From: Opitutaceae bacterium
Lineage (GTDB): Bacteria; Verrucomicrobiota; Verrucomicrobiia; Opitutales; Opitutaceae
Assembly: GCA_947474995.1 (NCBI GenBank)
Contig: CANJNJ010000038.1
Span: 1-38,309, forward strand
Reading direction: 5' to 3'
DNA: 38,309 nt
Each line of letters begins with the position of its first letter. Within the stretch, counting starts at the first letter, position 1. Shown one piece after another: positions 15,331 through 23,702 of the stretch. The notes under the pieces were generated by a model. The model was not told the DNA's origin, did no database searches, and saw only the letters and a program-made list of their open reading frames with translations. The translations under genes were made by a program, and so were the position numbers.

Positions 15331-16805
15331 CGGGCGAAGTGGCCGCAGAAATCCGGCACGGGCATCGCTTCGAGGTTGGCGCGGTCGGTGAAAAGCGCGA
15401 CGAGTTGGGCGGACTTGGCTTCACCGTAGTGCGCGGCGAAGGCGGCGGCGGCCTTTTGGCGCAGGAGCGGAATGCCATCCGCGCGCCGCCGCCGGTGGCC
15501 GATGGGGTAGGGCACTTCGATGCGCTCCGTTGTCGAACCGTCGCGGAAGAAGATCTGGACCGCGTTCGCGATCGAGCGCTTCTCGGGGTCGAGGTAGTCG
15601 CGACTGTAGGCATTGTCCTCGGTCACAAGCATCTTCGCGCGCAGCGCGTCGATGCGCGGGTCGGCGGCGACTTTGTCCTCGTAGTGCTCGGCCGTGAGGT
15701 GGCCGAAAATCAGGCCGATGGCCGTCATGTACTGGAGACAGTGATCGCGGTCGGCGGGATTGTGGAGCGGACCGGATTTGTCGATGATGCGGATCGCGGA
15801 CTCGTGGGTCGTGAGCTCGACGCGCTCGATCTGGTCGAGCCGGTTTTTCACCTGCGGATGCAGTTTCACCGCACACTCGACGGCGGTCTGCGCGTGAAAT
15901 TCCGCGGGAAAGGAAATTTTGAAGAGCACGTTTTCCATCACGTAGCTGCCGAGGGGGCGCGCGAGTTTGACCGGCTGGCCGTTGAAAGAAACGTCCTGGA
16001 ATCCCCAGGTCTTGGCCGTGAGGACCGACGGGTAACCCATCTCGCCCGTCATCGCGATGAGCGCCAGTCGGACGGCGCGGCTCGTGGCGTCACCGGCCGC
16101 CCAGGATTTGCGCGAACCGGTGTTGGGCGCGTGGCGATAGGTGCGGAGCGCGGAGCCGTCGAGCCACGCATGGGAGATGGCATTGATGACTTGGTCGCGC
16201 GTGCCACCGAGCATCGCGGCCGTGACGGCCGTCGACGCGACGCGCACGAGCAACACATGATCGAGCCCGACGCGGTTGAAGGAGTTTTCCAGCGCGAGGA
16301 TGCCCTGGATTTCGTGGGCCTTCACCATCGCGACGAGGACGTCGCGCAGGGTGAGGGGCGTGTGACGTGTGACCAGTGACGTGTGGAAAGCGGAAGGCGT
16401 AACGCCCGCGGCTGCGTTGCGACTCAACCAGTCGGCAGTGGCGAGAATGGCCCCGAGGTTGTCGGAGGGGTGGCCCCATTCGGCGGCGAGCCAGGTGTCG
16501 TTGAAATCGAGCCAGCGGACGATCGTGCCGATGTTGAACGCGGCCTGGACCGGATCGAGCTCGTAGGCCGTGCCGGGGACGCGGGCGCCGTGGGTGATCG
16601 ACGTGCCAGGCACGACCGGACCGAGGAGCTTGGTGCACGCCGGGTAAGCGAGCGCCATGATCCCGCAGGCCAGCGTATCGGCGAGGCACCAGCGCGCGGT
16701 GTCGAGGGCCTCGTCGCTCGTGATTTTGGCGTCGAGCGCGTAATCGGCGAGCGCGGTGAGGAGCGTGTCAGGAGCTGGGCGGACGTTGGAAATCGGTGAA
16801 GACAC
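15327..16805 (-). CDS. prpD: 2-methylcitrate dehydratase
   Basis: MmgE/PrpD family enzyme of 492 residues that dehydrates 2-methylcitrate to 2-methylaconitate in the methylcitrate cycle. Long stretches match E. coli PrpD, among them [89 protein letters not shown] and [14 protein letters not shown]. Residues 135-149 ([15 protein letters not shown]) are an insertion relative to E. coli and coincide with a repeat (16360-16389) that also occurs upstream of the gene. The start is GTG at 16805. It is third in the prpB-prpC-prpD operon, and its TAG stop falls in the CTAG tip of the downstream element. Confidence 0.95.
   Translation of the reverse strand: MSSPISNVRPAPDTLLTALADYALDAKITSDEALDTARWCLADTLACGIMALAYPACTKLLGPVVPGTSITHGARVPGTAYELDPVQAAFNIGTIVRWLDFNDTWLAAEWGHPSDNLGAILATADWLSRNAAAGVTPSAFHTSLVTRHTPLTLRDVLVAMVKAHEIQGILALENSFNRVGLDHVLLVRVASTAVTAAMLGGTRDQVINAISHAWLDGSALRTYRHAPNTGSRKSWAAGDATSRAVRLALIAMTGEMGYPSVLTAKTWGFQDVSFNGQPVKLARPLGSYVMENVLFKISFPAEFHAQTAVECAVKLHPQVKNRLDQIERVELTTHESAIRIIDKSGPLHNPADRDHCLQYMTAIGLIFGHLTAEHYEDKVAADPRIDALRAKMLVTEDNAYSRDYLDPEKRSIANAVQIFFRDGSTTERIEVPYPIGHRRRRADGIPLLRQKAAAAFAAHYGEAKSAQLVALFTDRANLEAMPVPDFCGHFAR
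16360..16389. repeat. Repeat inside prpD, copy of an upstream repeat
   Basis: This 30-base stretch (GTGTGACGTGTGACCAGTGA, then CGTGTGGAAA) aligns without gaps to 16811-16840 (GTGTGACGTGTGAAATGTGA, then CGAGTGGAAA), differing at only four or so positions. In prpD it encodes the residues [11 protein letters not shown], which E. coli PrpD lacks. Confidence 0.7.
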
Positions 16806-16888
16806 AGGCGGTGTGACGTGTGAAATGTGACGAGTGGAAATGACCCCTTACACTTTAAACCTAAAACCTTAAACTTCGGCTGCGATCG
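16806..16888. repeat. Intergenic repeats between prpC and prpD
   Basis: The 83-bp gap contains the GTGTGACGTGTGA repeat (16811-16840) that also occurs within prpD, and a run of short degenerate units of the type TTTAAACC / CCTTAAAC (16850-16875). No Shine-Dalgarno sequence is evident before the prpD GTG. Confidence 0.6.
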
Positions 16889-18061
16889 CTACCGCTTCTC
16901 AATCGGAACGAATTCCCGATTCACCGGCCCGGTGTAGTTGGCGCTGGGGCGGATGATTTTGCCGTCCTGACGTTGCTCGATGACGTGCGCCGCCCAGCCG
17001 GCTGTGCGCGCCATGACGAAGAGCGGTGTGAACATCGCGGTCGGAAAGCCCATCGTGTCGTACGCCGGCGCACTGTACCAATCGAGGTTGGGAAACATCT
17101 TCTTCAGCTGCCCCATCAGGGTCTCGATTCGCTCGCAGACGGCGAAGAGTTCCTGGCGACCGGCGTCGAGACAGAGTTCGCGGGCAATTTCCTTGATGAT
17201 CGCATTTCGCGGGTCGCTGATCGTGTAGACCGGATGGCCGAACCCGATGACAATTTCCCGCCGTGCGACCCGGGCGCGGATGTCGGCCTCGGCCTGATCG
17301 GCGTTTTTGTAGCGAAGTTGGATCTCGTGGGCGACCTCGTTGGCGCCGCCGTGCTTGGGTCCGCGCAGCGCGCCGATGGCGCCGGTGATGCACGAGTACA
17401 TGCCGGAACCGGTGCCGGCGATGACCCGCGCCGTGAAGGTGGACGCGTTGAACTCGTGCTCCGCGTAGAGAATCAGCGAGCGATCCAGCGCATGCGTGTG
17501 CAGGACCGACGGCGTGCGCTGGTGGAGCAGACGGAGGATATGTCCTGCGACCGTCGGATCGTCGGTCTCGACGTCGATGCGTTTGCCCGTGTTGGCGAAG
17601 TGATACCAGTAGAGCAGCATCGACGGGAACGAGGCGAGCAGCCGGTCGGCGATTTCGCGCGCGGCGGTGAGGTCAGTGGGGCCGGCGCTGCCGACGGGCG
17701 CCTGCTCGGGGTGAATCGCGCCGATGGCCGAGCAGCCGGTGCGCAGCACGCCCATCGGGTGGGAGGACGCTGGCAATTGCTCAAGAATGGCGCGGACGGG
17801 GGCGGAAAGCCCGCGAAACGAAATGAGCCGTTCCCGGTAGGCGGCGAGTTCCGGGCGAGTGGGCAAACGTTCGTGGATCAGCAGGTGCGCGACCTCCTCG
17901 AAAGTCGCGTGCTTGGCGAGATCCGTGATGTCGTAGCCGCGGTAATGCAGATCGTTGCCGGAGTGCCCGACCGTGCAGATCGCCGTGTTTCCCGCCGGCA
18001 CGCCGGAAAGGGCGACGGATTTTTTCGGTTTGAATTCGGGGGTGGTGGTGGAAGCGGACAT
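16889..18061 (-). CDS. prpC: 2-methylcitrate synthase
   Basis: Condenses propionyl-CoA with oxaloacetate to 2-methylcitrate. The 390-residue product is a short-type citrate synthase with the PrpC-specific N-terminus [20 protein letters not shown], then [15 protein letters not shown]. The catalytic triad is visible as H237 ([11 protein letters not shown]), H276 ([14 protein letters not shown]) and D335 ([11 protein letters not shown]). It lies between prpB (65-bp gap) and prpD (83-bp gap) on the same strand. The close match to PrpC sequences and the context favour methylcitrate synthase over housekeeping citrate synthase. Confidence 0.95.
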   Translation of the reverse strand: MSASTTTPEFKPKKSVALSGVPAGNTAICTVGHSGNDLHYRGYDITDLAKHATFEEVAHLLIHERLPTRPELAAYRERLISFRGLSAPVRAILEQLPASSHPMGVLRTGCSAIGAIHPEQAPVGSAGPTDLTAAREIADRLLASFPSMLLYWYHFANTGKRIDVETDDPTVAGHILRLLHQRTPSVLHTHALDRSLILYAEHEFNASTFTARVIAGTGSGMYSCITGAIGALRGPKHGGANEVAHEIQLRYKNADQAEADIRARVARREIVIGFGHPVYTISDPRNAIIKEIARELCLDAGRQELFAVCERIETLMGQLKKMFPNLDWYSAPAYDTMGFPTAMFTPLFVMARTAGWAAHVIEQRQDGKIIRPSANYTGPVNREFVPIEKR

Positions 18062-18126
18062 GGGAATGCTTGGGTGTTTAGTGTGCGCTTGTCGCCGTCG
18101 GAAAAGACAAGGGAAGCTTGGCGCGG

Positions 18127-19005
18127 CTAGTGTTTTCCGGCTGGCTTGGGCGACTTTGCCGTGGCTGCCGTATAGCCGAGGATAGCGTAGAGCTCGGCCC
18201 GGGTTTGCATCTGGCCGACGACGTTCTGCTGGGTGCCGTCTTTCCGGATTGCCTGGTAGACCGCCAGGGAAGAGGCCGCGGCGGCGCGCGAGGCGCTGAG
18301 GGGATAAAGCACGAGCGAAATTCCGGCCGCGCGCATTTCCTCGATGGTGAAGTAGGGCGTCTGTCCGAACTCAGTGAGGTTGGCCAGCACCGGAACGCTC
18401 AATGCCGCGGTGAACGACTTGTAGTCGGCGAGCGTGGGCAGCGCCTCGGCAAAAATCATATCGGCGCCCGCCGCCACATAGGCTTGGGCGCGGGCGATGG
18501 CGGCGGCGATGCCCTCGCCGGCCGCCGCATCGGTGCGGGCCATGACGACAAAGGCCGGATCGGGTTTGCCGGCGACGGCCGCGTGAACGCGCGCGACCAT
18601 GTCGGCGGTGGAGACAATTTGTTTTCCCGCCAGGTGGCCGCAGAGTTTGGCGGGCACTTGATCTTCGAGGTGGACGGCCGCGGCGCCGGCCGCGGCGATT
18701 TCTCGGACGGCCGCCGTGGCATCCCCCCATCCGGTGTCGATGTCGACCAGAAGCGGCAGGTCGACGCGCCGCGCGATCCGGCGGACGTCGATGACAACAT
18801 CCGCGAGGGTGGTGTCGCCGATATCGGGGATGCCGTAGGAATGGTTGGCGACGCCGGCGCCGGAGAGGTAGAGGGCGCGAAAGCCGGCGCGCTGGGCGAG
18901 GAGCGCGGCATAGGCGTTGATCGCCCCGGCAATCTGCAGAGGTTTTTCGGCGACCAGCGCGGCCCGAAACCGGGAGCCGGGGGAAAGCGGAGTGGCGTTG
19001 GACAT
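18127..19005 (-). CDS. prpB: 2-methylisocitrate lyase
   Basis: Cleaves 2-methylisocitrate to pyruvate and succinate, the last step of the methylcitrate cycle. The 292-residue protein belongs to the PEP mutase/isocitrate lyase superfamily: [30 protein letters not shown] (metal-binding Asp88/Asp90), VHLEDQ (Glu114/Asp115) and the catalytic-loop cysteine in KLCGH (120-124; usually K[KR]CGH). VMARTDA and the C-terminal helices follow. It is the first gene of the prp operon. No prpR-type regulator is present on either side, so regulation probably lies elsewhere. Confidence 0.94.
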   Translation of the reverse strand: MSNATPLSPGSRFRAALVAEKPLQIAGAINAYAALLAQRAGFRALYLSGAGVANHSYGIPDIGDTTLADVVIDVRRIARRVDLPLLVDIDTGWGDATAAVREIAAAGAAAVHLEDQVPAKLCGHLAGKQIVSTADMVARVHAAVAGKPDPAFVVMARTDAAAGEGIAAAIARAQAYVAAGADMIFAEALPTLADYKSFTAALSVPVLANLTEFGQTPYFTIEEMRAAGISLVLYPLSASRAAAASSLAVYQAIRKDGTQQNVVGQMQTRAELYAILGYTAATAKSPKPAGKH

Positions 19006-19186
19006 GGTGCGGACGTCGACCGGGCAGGCGCGGACGCCGTCGGTTGACCCTGGAACGTTGCGCCGGACACCGGTGCGAGTCGAGGCCGCGCGCGCCCGAG
19101 CTTCGCCGGTTCGGCGCAGACATGGTGAGGCCTTACCCGGCGAACCCTCACCCCTCGGCGCCCGCCCTCCGCGCCGCGCCGACCCA

Positions 19187-19217
19187 ACCCATTGTCATCT
19201 ACTAGATGACAATGGGT
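19187..19217. terminator. Perfect 15-bp hairpin at the end of the DUF2062 gene
   Basis: ACCCATTGTCATCTA, one base, TAGATGACAATGGGT is a perfect inverted repeat. The left-running gene ends inside it: the last codons (DPLSSSR and TGA) form one arm. No T-run follows in either direction. Its position between prpB's upstream region and the DUF2062 gene fits a transcription end signal. Confidence 0.6.
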
Positions 19218-19761
19218 CGGGGACGCGGGTGGGGGCGAGCCGGCGCAGGAGTGGGCGGGTGAGGTGGTAGACGGCCAGAATCAGGAAGGGGGCGGTGAGC
19301 AGCCAGGCGGTGGCGGCGTGGACGCCCGTCCAGGCGAATTGCGATAGGAACACGACCGGATCGGCCTGGAACGTGCGCAGGAGTTGCGGAATCGAGAGCG
19401 GCATCGCCGGAGCCCGCCAGAGGAATTCGCCCAGGCGGACGTAGCCCAGGATGAGCGCGAGTTGCGCGGCCCCGAGGAGGTAGTTCACCACTTGCAGGAT
19501 GGGCTGGTTGAGGCGCAGCCAGAAGCCGACACCCAGGTTGAGCAGCGTGGTGAATCCCAGAAACGGCAGGAGTGAACACGCGGTGCCGACCGCTAGGGTG
19601 AGGGCGAGCCGGTCGGGGGTGACGCCCTGCGTGAGCTGCGTGCGAAGCGGCTGCACCAGCCGGCGTTGCCAGAATGAGGGCGGAGAAACTTGGGGCGCGT
19701 CGCTCAATCGAATTTGCTGCGGTCGAAGGGCGGCGGTGGATTCACGATCTGACACTGGCAC
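19195..19761 (-). CDS. DUF2062 family membrane protein
   Basis: A 188-residue protein with a short charged N-terminal part (FWQRRLVQPLRTQLTQGVTP) followed by the DUF2062 pattern RLALTLAVGTACSLLPFLGFTTLLNLGVGFWLRLNQ split over two helices, and two further transmembrane segments. DUF2062 proteins are small inner-membrane proteins of unknown role, often found near lipid- or sugar-transfer genes; here no such neighbour is present. It is divergent from the ABC ATPase gene, with 54 bases between the start codons. The gene's last codons form one arm of a strong hairpin. Confidence 0.83.
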   Translation of the reverse strand: MPVSDRESTAALRPQQIRLSDAPQVSPPSFWQRRLVQPLRTQLTQGVTPDRLALTLAVGTACSLLPFLGFTTLLNLGVGFWLRLNQPILQVVNYLLGAAQLALILGYVRLGEFLWRAPAMPLSIPQLLRTFQADPVVFLSQFAWTGVHAATAWLLTAPFLILAVYHLTRPLLRRLAPTRVPDPLSSSR

Positions 19762-19815
19762 GGATTTTGCGCGAAACGAGTCGTCAAATCGAATCGTCCT
19801 GCCACGTTCACCTCC

Positions 19816-20493
19816 ATGCTCGCCGTCACGGATTTAAAGAAATCATTTCTCGCTCCCGACGGAGAGCGCGTGGACATCGTGAACGTGCCGGCGTTTGCGC
19901 TCGCGGCCGGAGAGCAGGTGGCGCTGCGCGGCGAGAGTGGTTCGGGCAAGACGACCTTCCTGCACCTGATCGCGGGGATTCTCGCTGCGGATGGGGGCAA
20001 GGTGTTGCTCGATGGCACCGAGATGACCGCGCTGGGCGAAGCGCGCCGTGACCGGCTGCGGGCGGAGAAGCTCGGCTACATTTTCCAGACCTTCAACCTC
20101 CTGCAGGGTTACACCGTCCTGGAGAATGTTGTCCTGGGCATGAGCTTTGGTCCGCGCGGCGCCGACCGGGCCCACGCGCGCGAGATGTTGGAGCGGGTCG
20201 GCCTCGGCCACCGGCTGGATCATTTTCCGGCGCAGCTTTCGACCGGCCAGCAACAGCGCGTGGCGGTCGCGCGCGCGTTGGCGAACCGGCCCAAGCTGGT
20301 GCTCGCCGACGAGCCGACGGGCAACCTCGATCGCAAGCATGCCGGCGAGGCGCTCGCGTTGATTCGCGAAGTGTGCCGCGAGCATGGCGCGGCCTTGTTG
20401 CTGGTGAGCCACGACGAGCTCGTGCTCGGGCAGTTCGAGGGGCACCGTGATTTCGCCGAAATCAACCAGGCGCTGAAGGGCGTGCCGCGGTGA
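19816..20493 (+). CDS. ABC transporter ATP-binding protein (LolD/MacB type)
   Basis: A 225-residue ATPase subunit. Motifs in order: Walker A GESGSGKTT (39-47), Q-loop Q91 in FQTFNLLQGYTVLENV, signature LSTGQQQRVAVARAL (141-155), Walker B LVLADEPTGNLD (161-172) and the switch histidine in SHDE (H199). The LNxLQGYTVLENV and EPTGNLD patterns put it with the LolD/MacB/FtsE-like group, which drives mechanotransmission rather than ordinary import. Its partner permease follows 160 bp downstream, after a repeat. Two DUF3299 genes come next on the same strand. Confidence 0.92.
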   Translation: MLAVTDLKKSFLAPDGERVDIVNVPAFALAAGEQVALRGESGSGKTTFLHLIAGILAADGGKVLLDGTEMTALGEARRDRLRAEKLGYIFQTFNLLQGYTVLENVVLGMSFGPRGADRAHAREMLERVGLGHRLDHFPAQLSTGQQQRVAVARALANRPKLVLADEPTGNLDRKHAGEALALIREVCREHGAALLLVSHDELVLGQFEGHRDFAEINQALKGVPR

Positions 20494-20653
20494 ATGCGCC
20501 AAATGTCGAAGCAGCTCCAAGCTCCAACCTCCAATCGCCAATGAAACGCCCAGCTCCAAACAGCAGCGAGAAGGTTCGCGAGCGGATGGGGGCGTGGGGG
20601 GTTAAAAATTCTTTGGAGCTTGGCGCTTGGAATTTGGAGCTTTGCCCCGCGCC
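20494..20653. repeat. Degenerate inverted repeat between ABC subunits
   Basis: The left arm carries several units AGCTCCAA / CTCCAACC / AGCTCCAAA (20513-20560). The right arm (20612-20643) carries TTTGGAGCTTGGCGCTTGGA and ATTTGGAGCTTTG. The arms can pair over 25-30 bases with interruptions. This fills the whole gap between the ATPase and permease genes, a longer gap than is usual for such pairs. Confidence 0.65.
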
Positions 20654-21859
20654 ATGACACTTCCTCTCATCATCTACCGCTCGTTGCGGCAGCACGCGCT
20701 CTCCACCGCGATCACGGCCGGCAGCATCGCGCTTGCCTGCGGGTTGCTCATGACGGTCTGGATGGTAAAGACGCAGTCGCAGACGGCCTTCACGCAGACG
20801 AACGCGGGTTTCGACGCCGTGTTGGGCGCGCGCGGATCGAAACTGCAGCTCGTGCTCAATGCGATTTTCCATCTTGAGGCCTCGGCCGGCAATCTGGCGT
20901 TTGCCGACTATGAGGCGATCAAGCGCCATCCGGCCGTGAAGGCGGCGATACCGATCGCGGTGGGGGACAACCTGCGCGGGTACCGGCTGGTCGGGACCGT
21001 GCCGGAGCTTTTTCAGACGGTGGAATATGCGCCCGGGAAGAAATACGTCATGGTGGAGGGCGGGAAAATATTTGGCGCCGACGCGAAGGAAGCGGTGGCG
21101 GGCAGTTTCGCCGCGCAGCGGCTCGGACTTAAGGTCGGCGATACCTTTCACCCGTTTCATGGGCTGGCCTACGACGCGAAAAATGAGCATGCCGACAGCT
21201 ACACGCTGACCGGGATTCTGGCTCCGACGAACACGCCGGCCGATCGGGTCGTGTGGATTCCACTGCGCGGGCTGCAGACGATGAACGGCCACGATCCCAA
21301 GGCGGCGACGGATTTGAGTGCGGTGTTGGTTCAGCTTCGTACGCCCGCGGCGGGCTTCATGCTGGACATGATGTACAACAAGCAGGGCAACCGGCTGACG
21401 CTCGCCTATCCGGTCGGCGCGATCATCGCGGAACTGTTCAGCAAGATTTCGTGGTTCGATCAGGTGCTGGCCCTAGTGGCCTATCTCGTCGCGCTGGTCG
21501 CCGCGGGCTCGGTGCTCGCGAGCATTTACAACTCGATGAGCGCGCGGCGCCGCGACCTGGCGATCCTGCGGGCGCTGGGCGCCCGCCGCCGGACGATTTT
21601 TGGCGCCGTGGTGGCCGAGGCGGCCTGCATCGGCGCGCTGGGGGCGGTGGCGGGCTATGCGGTCTATTTCGGCCTGCTCGTCGGCGTGGCTGGCGTGATT
21701 CGCACGCAGACTGGCGTCGTGCTCGACGTCACGGCGCGCCTTCCGATCTTGTGGATTTGTCCGGTCGCGATGATCGCACTTTGCGCCCTGGGCGGCGTGG
21801 TGCCGGCCCTCAAGGCCTACCGTACGCCCGTGGCGGAGACGTTGGCGCCCCTGTCCTGA
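20654..21859 (+). CDS. ABC transporter permease, FtsX/MacB type
   Basis: A 401-residue inner-membrane protein with the MacB topology: one N-terminal helix (TAITAGSIALACGLLMTVWM), a periplasmic domain of about 240 residues, and three C-terminal helices from about residue 275 (LALVAYLVALVAAGSVLASI). The cytoplasmic loop SMSARRRDLAILRALGARRRTIFG is the FtsX-family coupling signature. It would work with the ATPase upstream. ATG 20654 (MTLPLIIYRSL) is preferred over the TTG-type start 27 bases earlier, because the family starts right before the first helix. The transported or mobilised substrate is unknown. Confidence 0.9.
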   Translation: MTLPLIIYRSLRQHALSTAITAGSIALACGLLMTVWMVKTQSQTAFTQTNAGFDAVLGARGSKLQLVLNAIFHLEASAGNLAFADYEAIKRHPAVKAAIPIAVGDNLRGYRLVGTVPELFQTVEYAPGKKYVMVEGGKIFGADAKEAVAGSFAAQRLGLKVGDTFHPFHGLAYDAKNEHADSYTLTGILAPTNTPADRVVWIPLRGLQTMNGHDPKAATDLSAVLVQLRTPAAGFMLDMMYNKQGNRLTLAYPVGAIIAELFSKISWFDQVLALVAYLVALVAAGSVLASIYNSMSARRRDLAILRALGARRRTIFGAVVAEAACIGALGAVAGYAVYFGLLVGVAGVIRTQTGVVLDVTARLPILWICPVAMIALCALGGVVPALKAYRTPVAETLAPLS

Positions 21860-21967
21860 TCCGGGCCCGCGCCGGAATCCTCGGCCGGGCGATTTTCGCG
21901 GGGGCGGGCAGAATGGAGAAAGGAAATCGCTTGTGACAAAGGCGAGTTCGGGCCGATCCTTTTGGGA

Positions 21968-22519
21968 ATGAGAACGTCCCTTTGGGTCGTGACGGTCGCG
22001 TTGGCTGCAGTCAGTTCCTGGGCGGCCGGGCTTATTGCCGCCGGGAAAAGCGCCCGCCCGGAGCCCCATTTTGAAGCGACTGGCGCGGCATCCCTGACCC
22101 CGTCGGCCGCTGGCGTGCCGCGACTCGATTTCGAGGAACTCGCCTCGTTCGTGTTCATCCCGCCGCCATTTGATCCAAGCGGCGCGAGCGCCGCCATGGC
22201 CGAGGCGCAAATTCCGGCGTCGATCAAGCGCTGGCAAGGGAAGCGCGTGGTGGTTACCGGTTACATGCTGCCTTCCGCGGTGCGCGATGGCTTGGTCACG
22301 GAATTCATGCTGATGCGCAACCATGTGGCCTTCGGTAACCTGGATGCTCCGACCATCAACGAGTGGGTGATTGTGCGCATGAAGCAGGGCATTCGCGCGG
22401 AACTGAAACTCCCCATCGCCATCGCCGGAAAATTGAAAATCGGCGCGATTTGGCAGCGAGGGTATCTGGTCGGAATCTATGATCTCGAAGGCGAGTGGCT
22501 GGCCGCCGGGAAACCCTAA
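21968..22519 (+). CDS. DUF3299 protein, paralogue lacking the Cys-Cys motif
   Basis: A 183-residue exported protein with signal helix SLWVVTVALAAVSSWAAG. The domain shows FEELASFVF, QIPASIKRWQGKRVVVTGYM and GLVTEFMLMRNH, then NEWVIVRMKQG and LEGEWLAA. It aligns without a gap, and at identical length, to the next gene. However, the family's SCCFGG segment is replaced here by AFGNLD (121-126), so both cysteines are missing. If these cysteines carry the function (metal or redox), this copy must do something else. The upstream region (AAATCGCTT, then TGTGACAAAG) resembles that of the second copy, so the duplication included the promoter. Confidence 0.8.
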   Translation: MRTSLWVVTVALAAVSSWAAGLIAAGKSARPEPHFEATGAASLTPSAAGVPRLDFEELASFVFIPPPFDPSGASAAMAEAQIPASIKRWQGKRVVVTGYMLPSAVRDGLVTEFMLMRNHVAFGNLDAPTINEWVIVRMKQGIRAELKLPIAIAGKLKIGAIWQRGYLVGIYDLEGEWLAAGKP

Positions 22520-22561
22520 TCGCATCTCAAGCCGGGCGGCGCCGAACAGGAAAAATCGTTT

Positions 22562-22590
22562 TTGACGAAACGATCGATGCCGCTTAGAGT
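22562..22590 (+). promoter_or_regulatory. Candidate sigma-70-type promoter of the second DUF3299 gene
   Basis: TTGACG (22562-22567), a 17-base spacer and TAGAGT (22585-22590) match -35 and -10 consensus at 5/6 and 4/6 positions. The -10 ends 10 bases before the ATG. The same context (AAATCG, then a TGAC core) occurs before the first copy. Confidence 0.4.
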
Positions 22591-22600
22591 CGTGCCCACA

Positions 22601-23152
22601 ATGAACACCCCGCGCGTTTCGCTTCTGGCCCTGGCCCTCGCAACCCTGTCTGGCGGAGTCATGGCGTGGGCCCAGCCAGCGGTCCCTGCTCTCTCGGCTG
22701 CACCCGTGGCCGTGCCCGCACCGGAAGTGGAAAATGGGTATCTCAAACTCGGCTTCGAGCAGCTCGCGTCGTACACCTTTAATCCTCCCGCGTTTGATCC
22801 GCTGGCGGCTCCCAACGTGAAGCCGCCGAGCGGCGAGGAGCAGATCCCCGGGATGGTCAAGGGTTGGGACGGCAAGAAGGCCGTCATCACGGGTTACATG
22901 GTCCCGGTGAAAATGGACAAAGGGCTCGTCACGGAATTTTTGCTCATGCGGAACACGATGTCCTGCTGCTTCGGCGGCGTGCCCAACATGAACGAATGGG
23001 TGATCGTGAAGATGAAGAAGGGCGTGCAGCCACTGATGGATTTGCCGATTTCGTTTTTTGGCACCCTCAAGGTTGGCGCGATGTTCGAGAACGGCTACAT
23101 GACCGGCCTCTACGAACTCGAAGGCGAGCGGATGGCGGCGGTGGAGAGCTGA
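22601..23152 (+). CDS. DUF3299 domain protein
   Basis: A 183-residue exported protein. The signal peptide is SLLALALATLSGGVMAWA with a cut near AWAQ. The DUF3299 domain follows: LGFEQLASYTFNPP, IPGMVKGWDGKKAVITGYMV, LLMRNTMSCCFGGVPNMNEW with adjacent cysteines C122-C123, and LKVGAMFENGYMTGLYELEG. It is periplasmic or lipid-facing by prediction. From memory, DUF3299 genes accompany MacB-like ABC pairs in Vibrio zinc-related (Zrg) operons, which would suggest a role in metal or envelope traffic; this is not shown by the sequence. ATG 22601 is chosen because it starts the signal peptide. Confidence 0.85.
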   Translation: MNTPRVSLLALALATLSGGVMAWAQPAVPALSAAPVAVPAPEVENGYLKLGFEQLASYTFNPPAFDPLAAPNVKPPSGEEQIPGMVKGWDGKKAVITGYMVPVKMDKGLVTEFLLMRNTMSCCFGGVPNMNEWVIVKMKKGVQPLMDLPISFFGTLKVGAMFENGYMTGLYELEGERMAAVES

Positions 23153-23161
23153 GCGCCGCGC

Positions 23162-23617
23162 TCACCGTGAGATATCGCGCTGCGTCAGCACGCGAAATCC
23201 GCGCGTGCTGAGCGACTGGGCGGCGACGTCGCCGTCCTCGGCGTTGATCGCCAAAGCGCCCCGACCTTCGGGGCGCTTGATGAAGCTGTAGACGTAATGG
23301 ACGTTGATTTCGGCCTCGAAGAGCGCCGCCAGCACCCCGTGCAGATCGGACTGGTCGCTGAGTTCCACGGCGAGCACATCCGTCTCCGTGTAGGGAAAAT
23401 CATTATTGATCATCAACTCCCGGGCCTTGGAAGGATCGTCGACAATCACGCGCACGATGGCGCTGTCGGTCGTGTCGAGGACCGTGATCGCCATGACATG
23501 GACGTTGTTGTCCTTGAGGAGGCGGGTGAAATCGAAGAGCCGCCCGACGCGGTTTTCGGCAAAGACCGAGAATTGTTTGACCGGATCGTTCGGCGTCGTG
23601 CTGATCTGCGCGGGCAT
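23162..23617 (-). CDS. Protein of two ACT domains
   Basis: A 151-residue cytoplasmic protein made of two ACT-type ligand-binding domains. The first begins QFSVFAENRVGRLFDFTRLL, then VHVMAITVLDTTDSAIVRVI. The second begins VLAVELSDQSDLHGVLAALF, then INVHYVYSFI. ACT pairs of this kind bind amino acids and act in trans or as stand-alone sensors; similar genes are widespread with unknown target. It faces the DUF3299 gene end to end (9-base gap) and is divergent from the CDF transporter, with 85 bases between starts. Confidence 0.85.
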   Translation of the reverse strand: MPAQISTTPNDPVKQFSVFAENRVGRLFDFTRLLKDNNVHVMAITVLDTTDSAIVRVIVDDPSKARELMINNDFPYTETDVLAVELSDQSDLHGVLAALFEAEINVHYVYSFIKRPEGRGALAINAEDGDVAAQSLSTRGFRVLTQRDISR

Positions 23618-23702
23618 GGTGCGAGGTGGAGCGTTGACCCGGACCCGGGGAGGGTCAATTACGGCCTCGCGAGTTGTGCAATCTGTTTTCTAGTTTCAAC
23701 CG

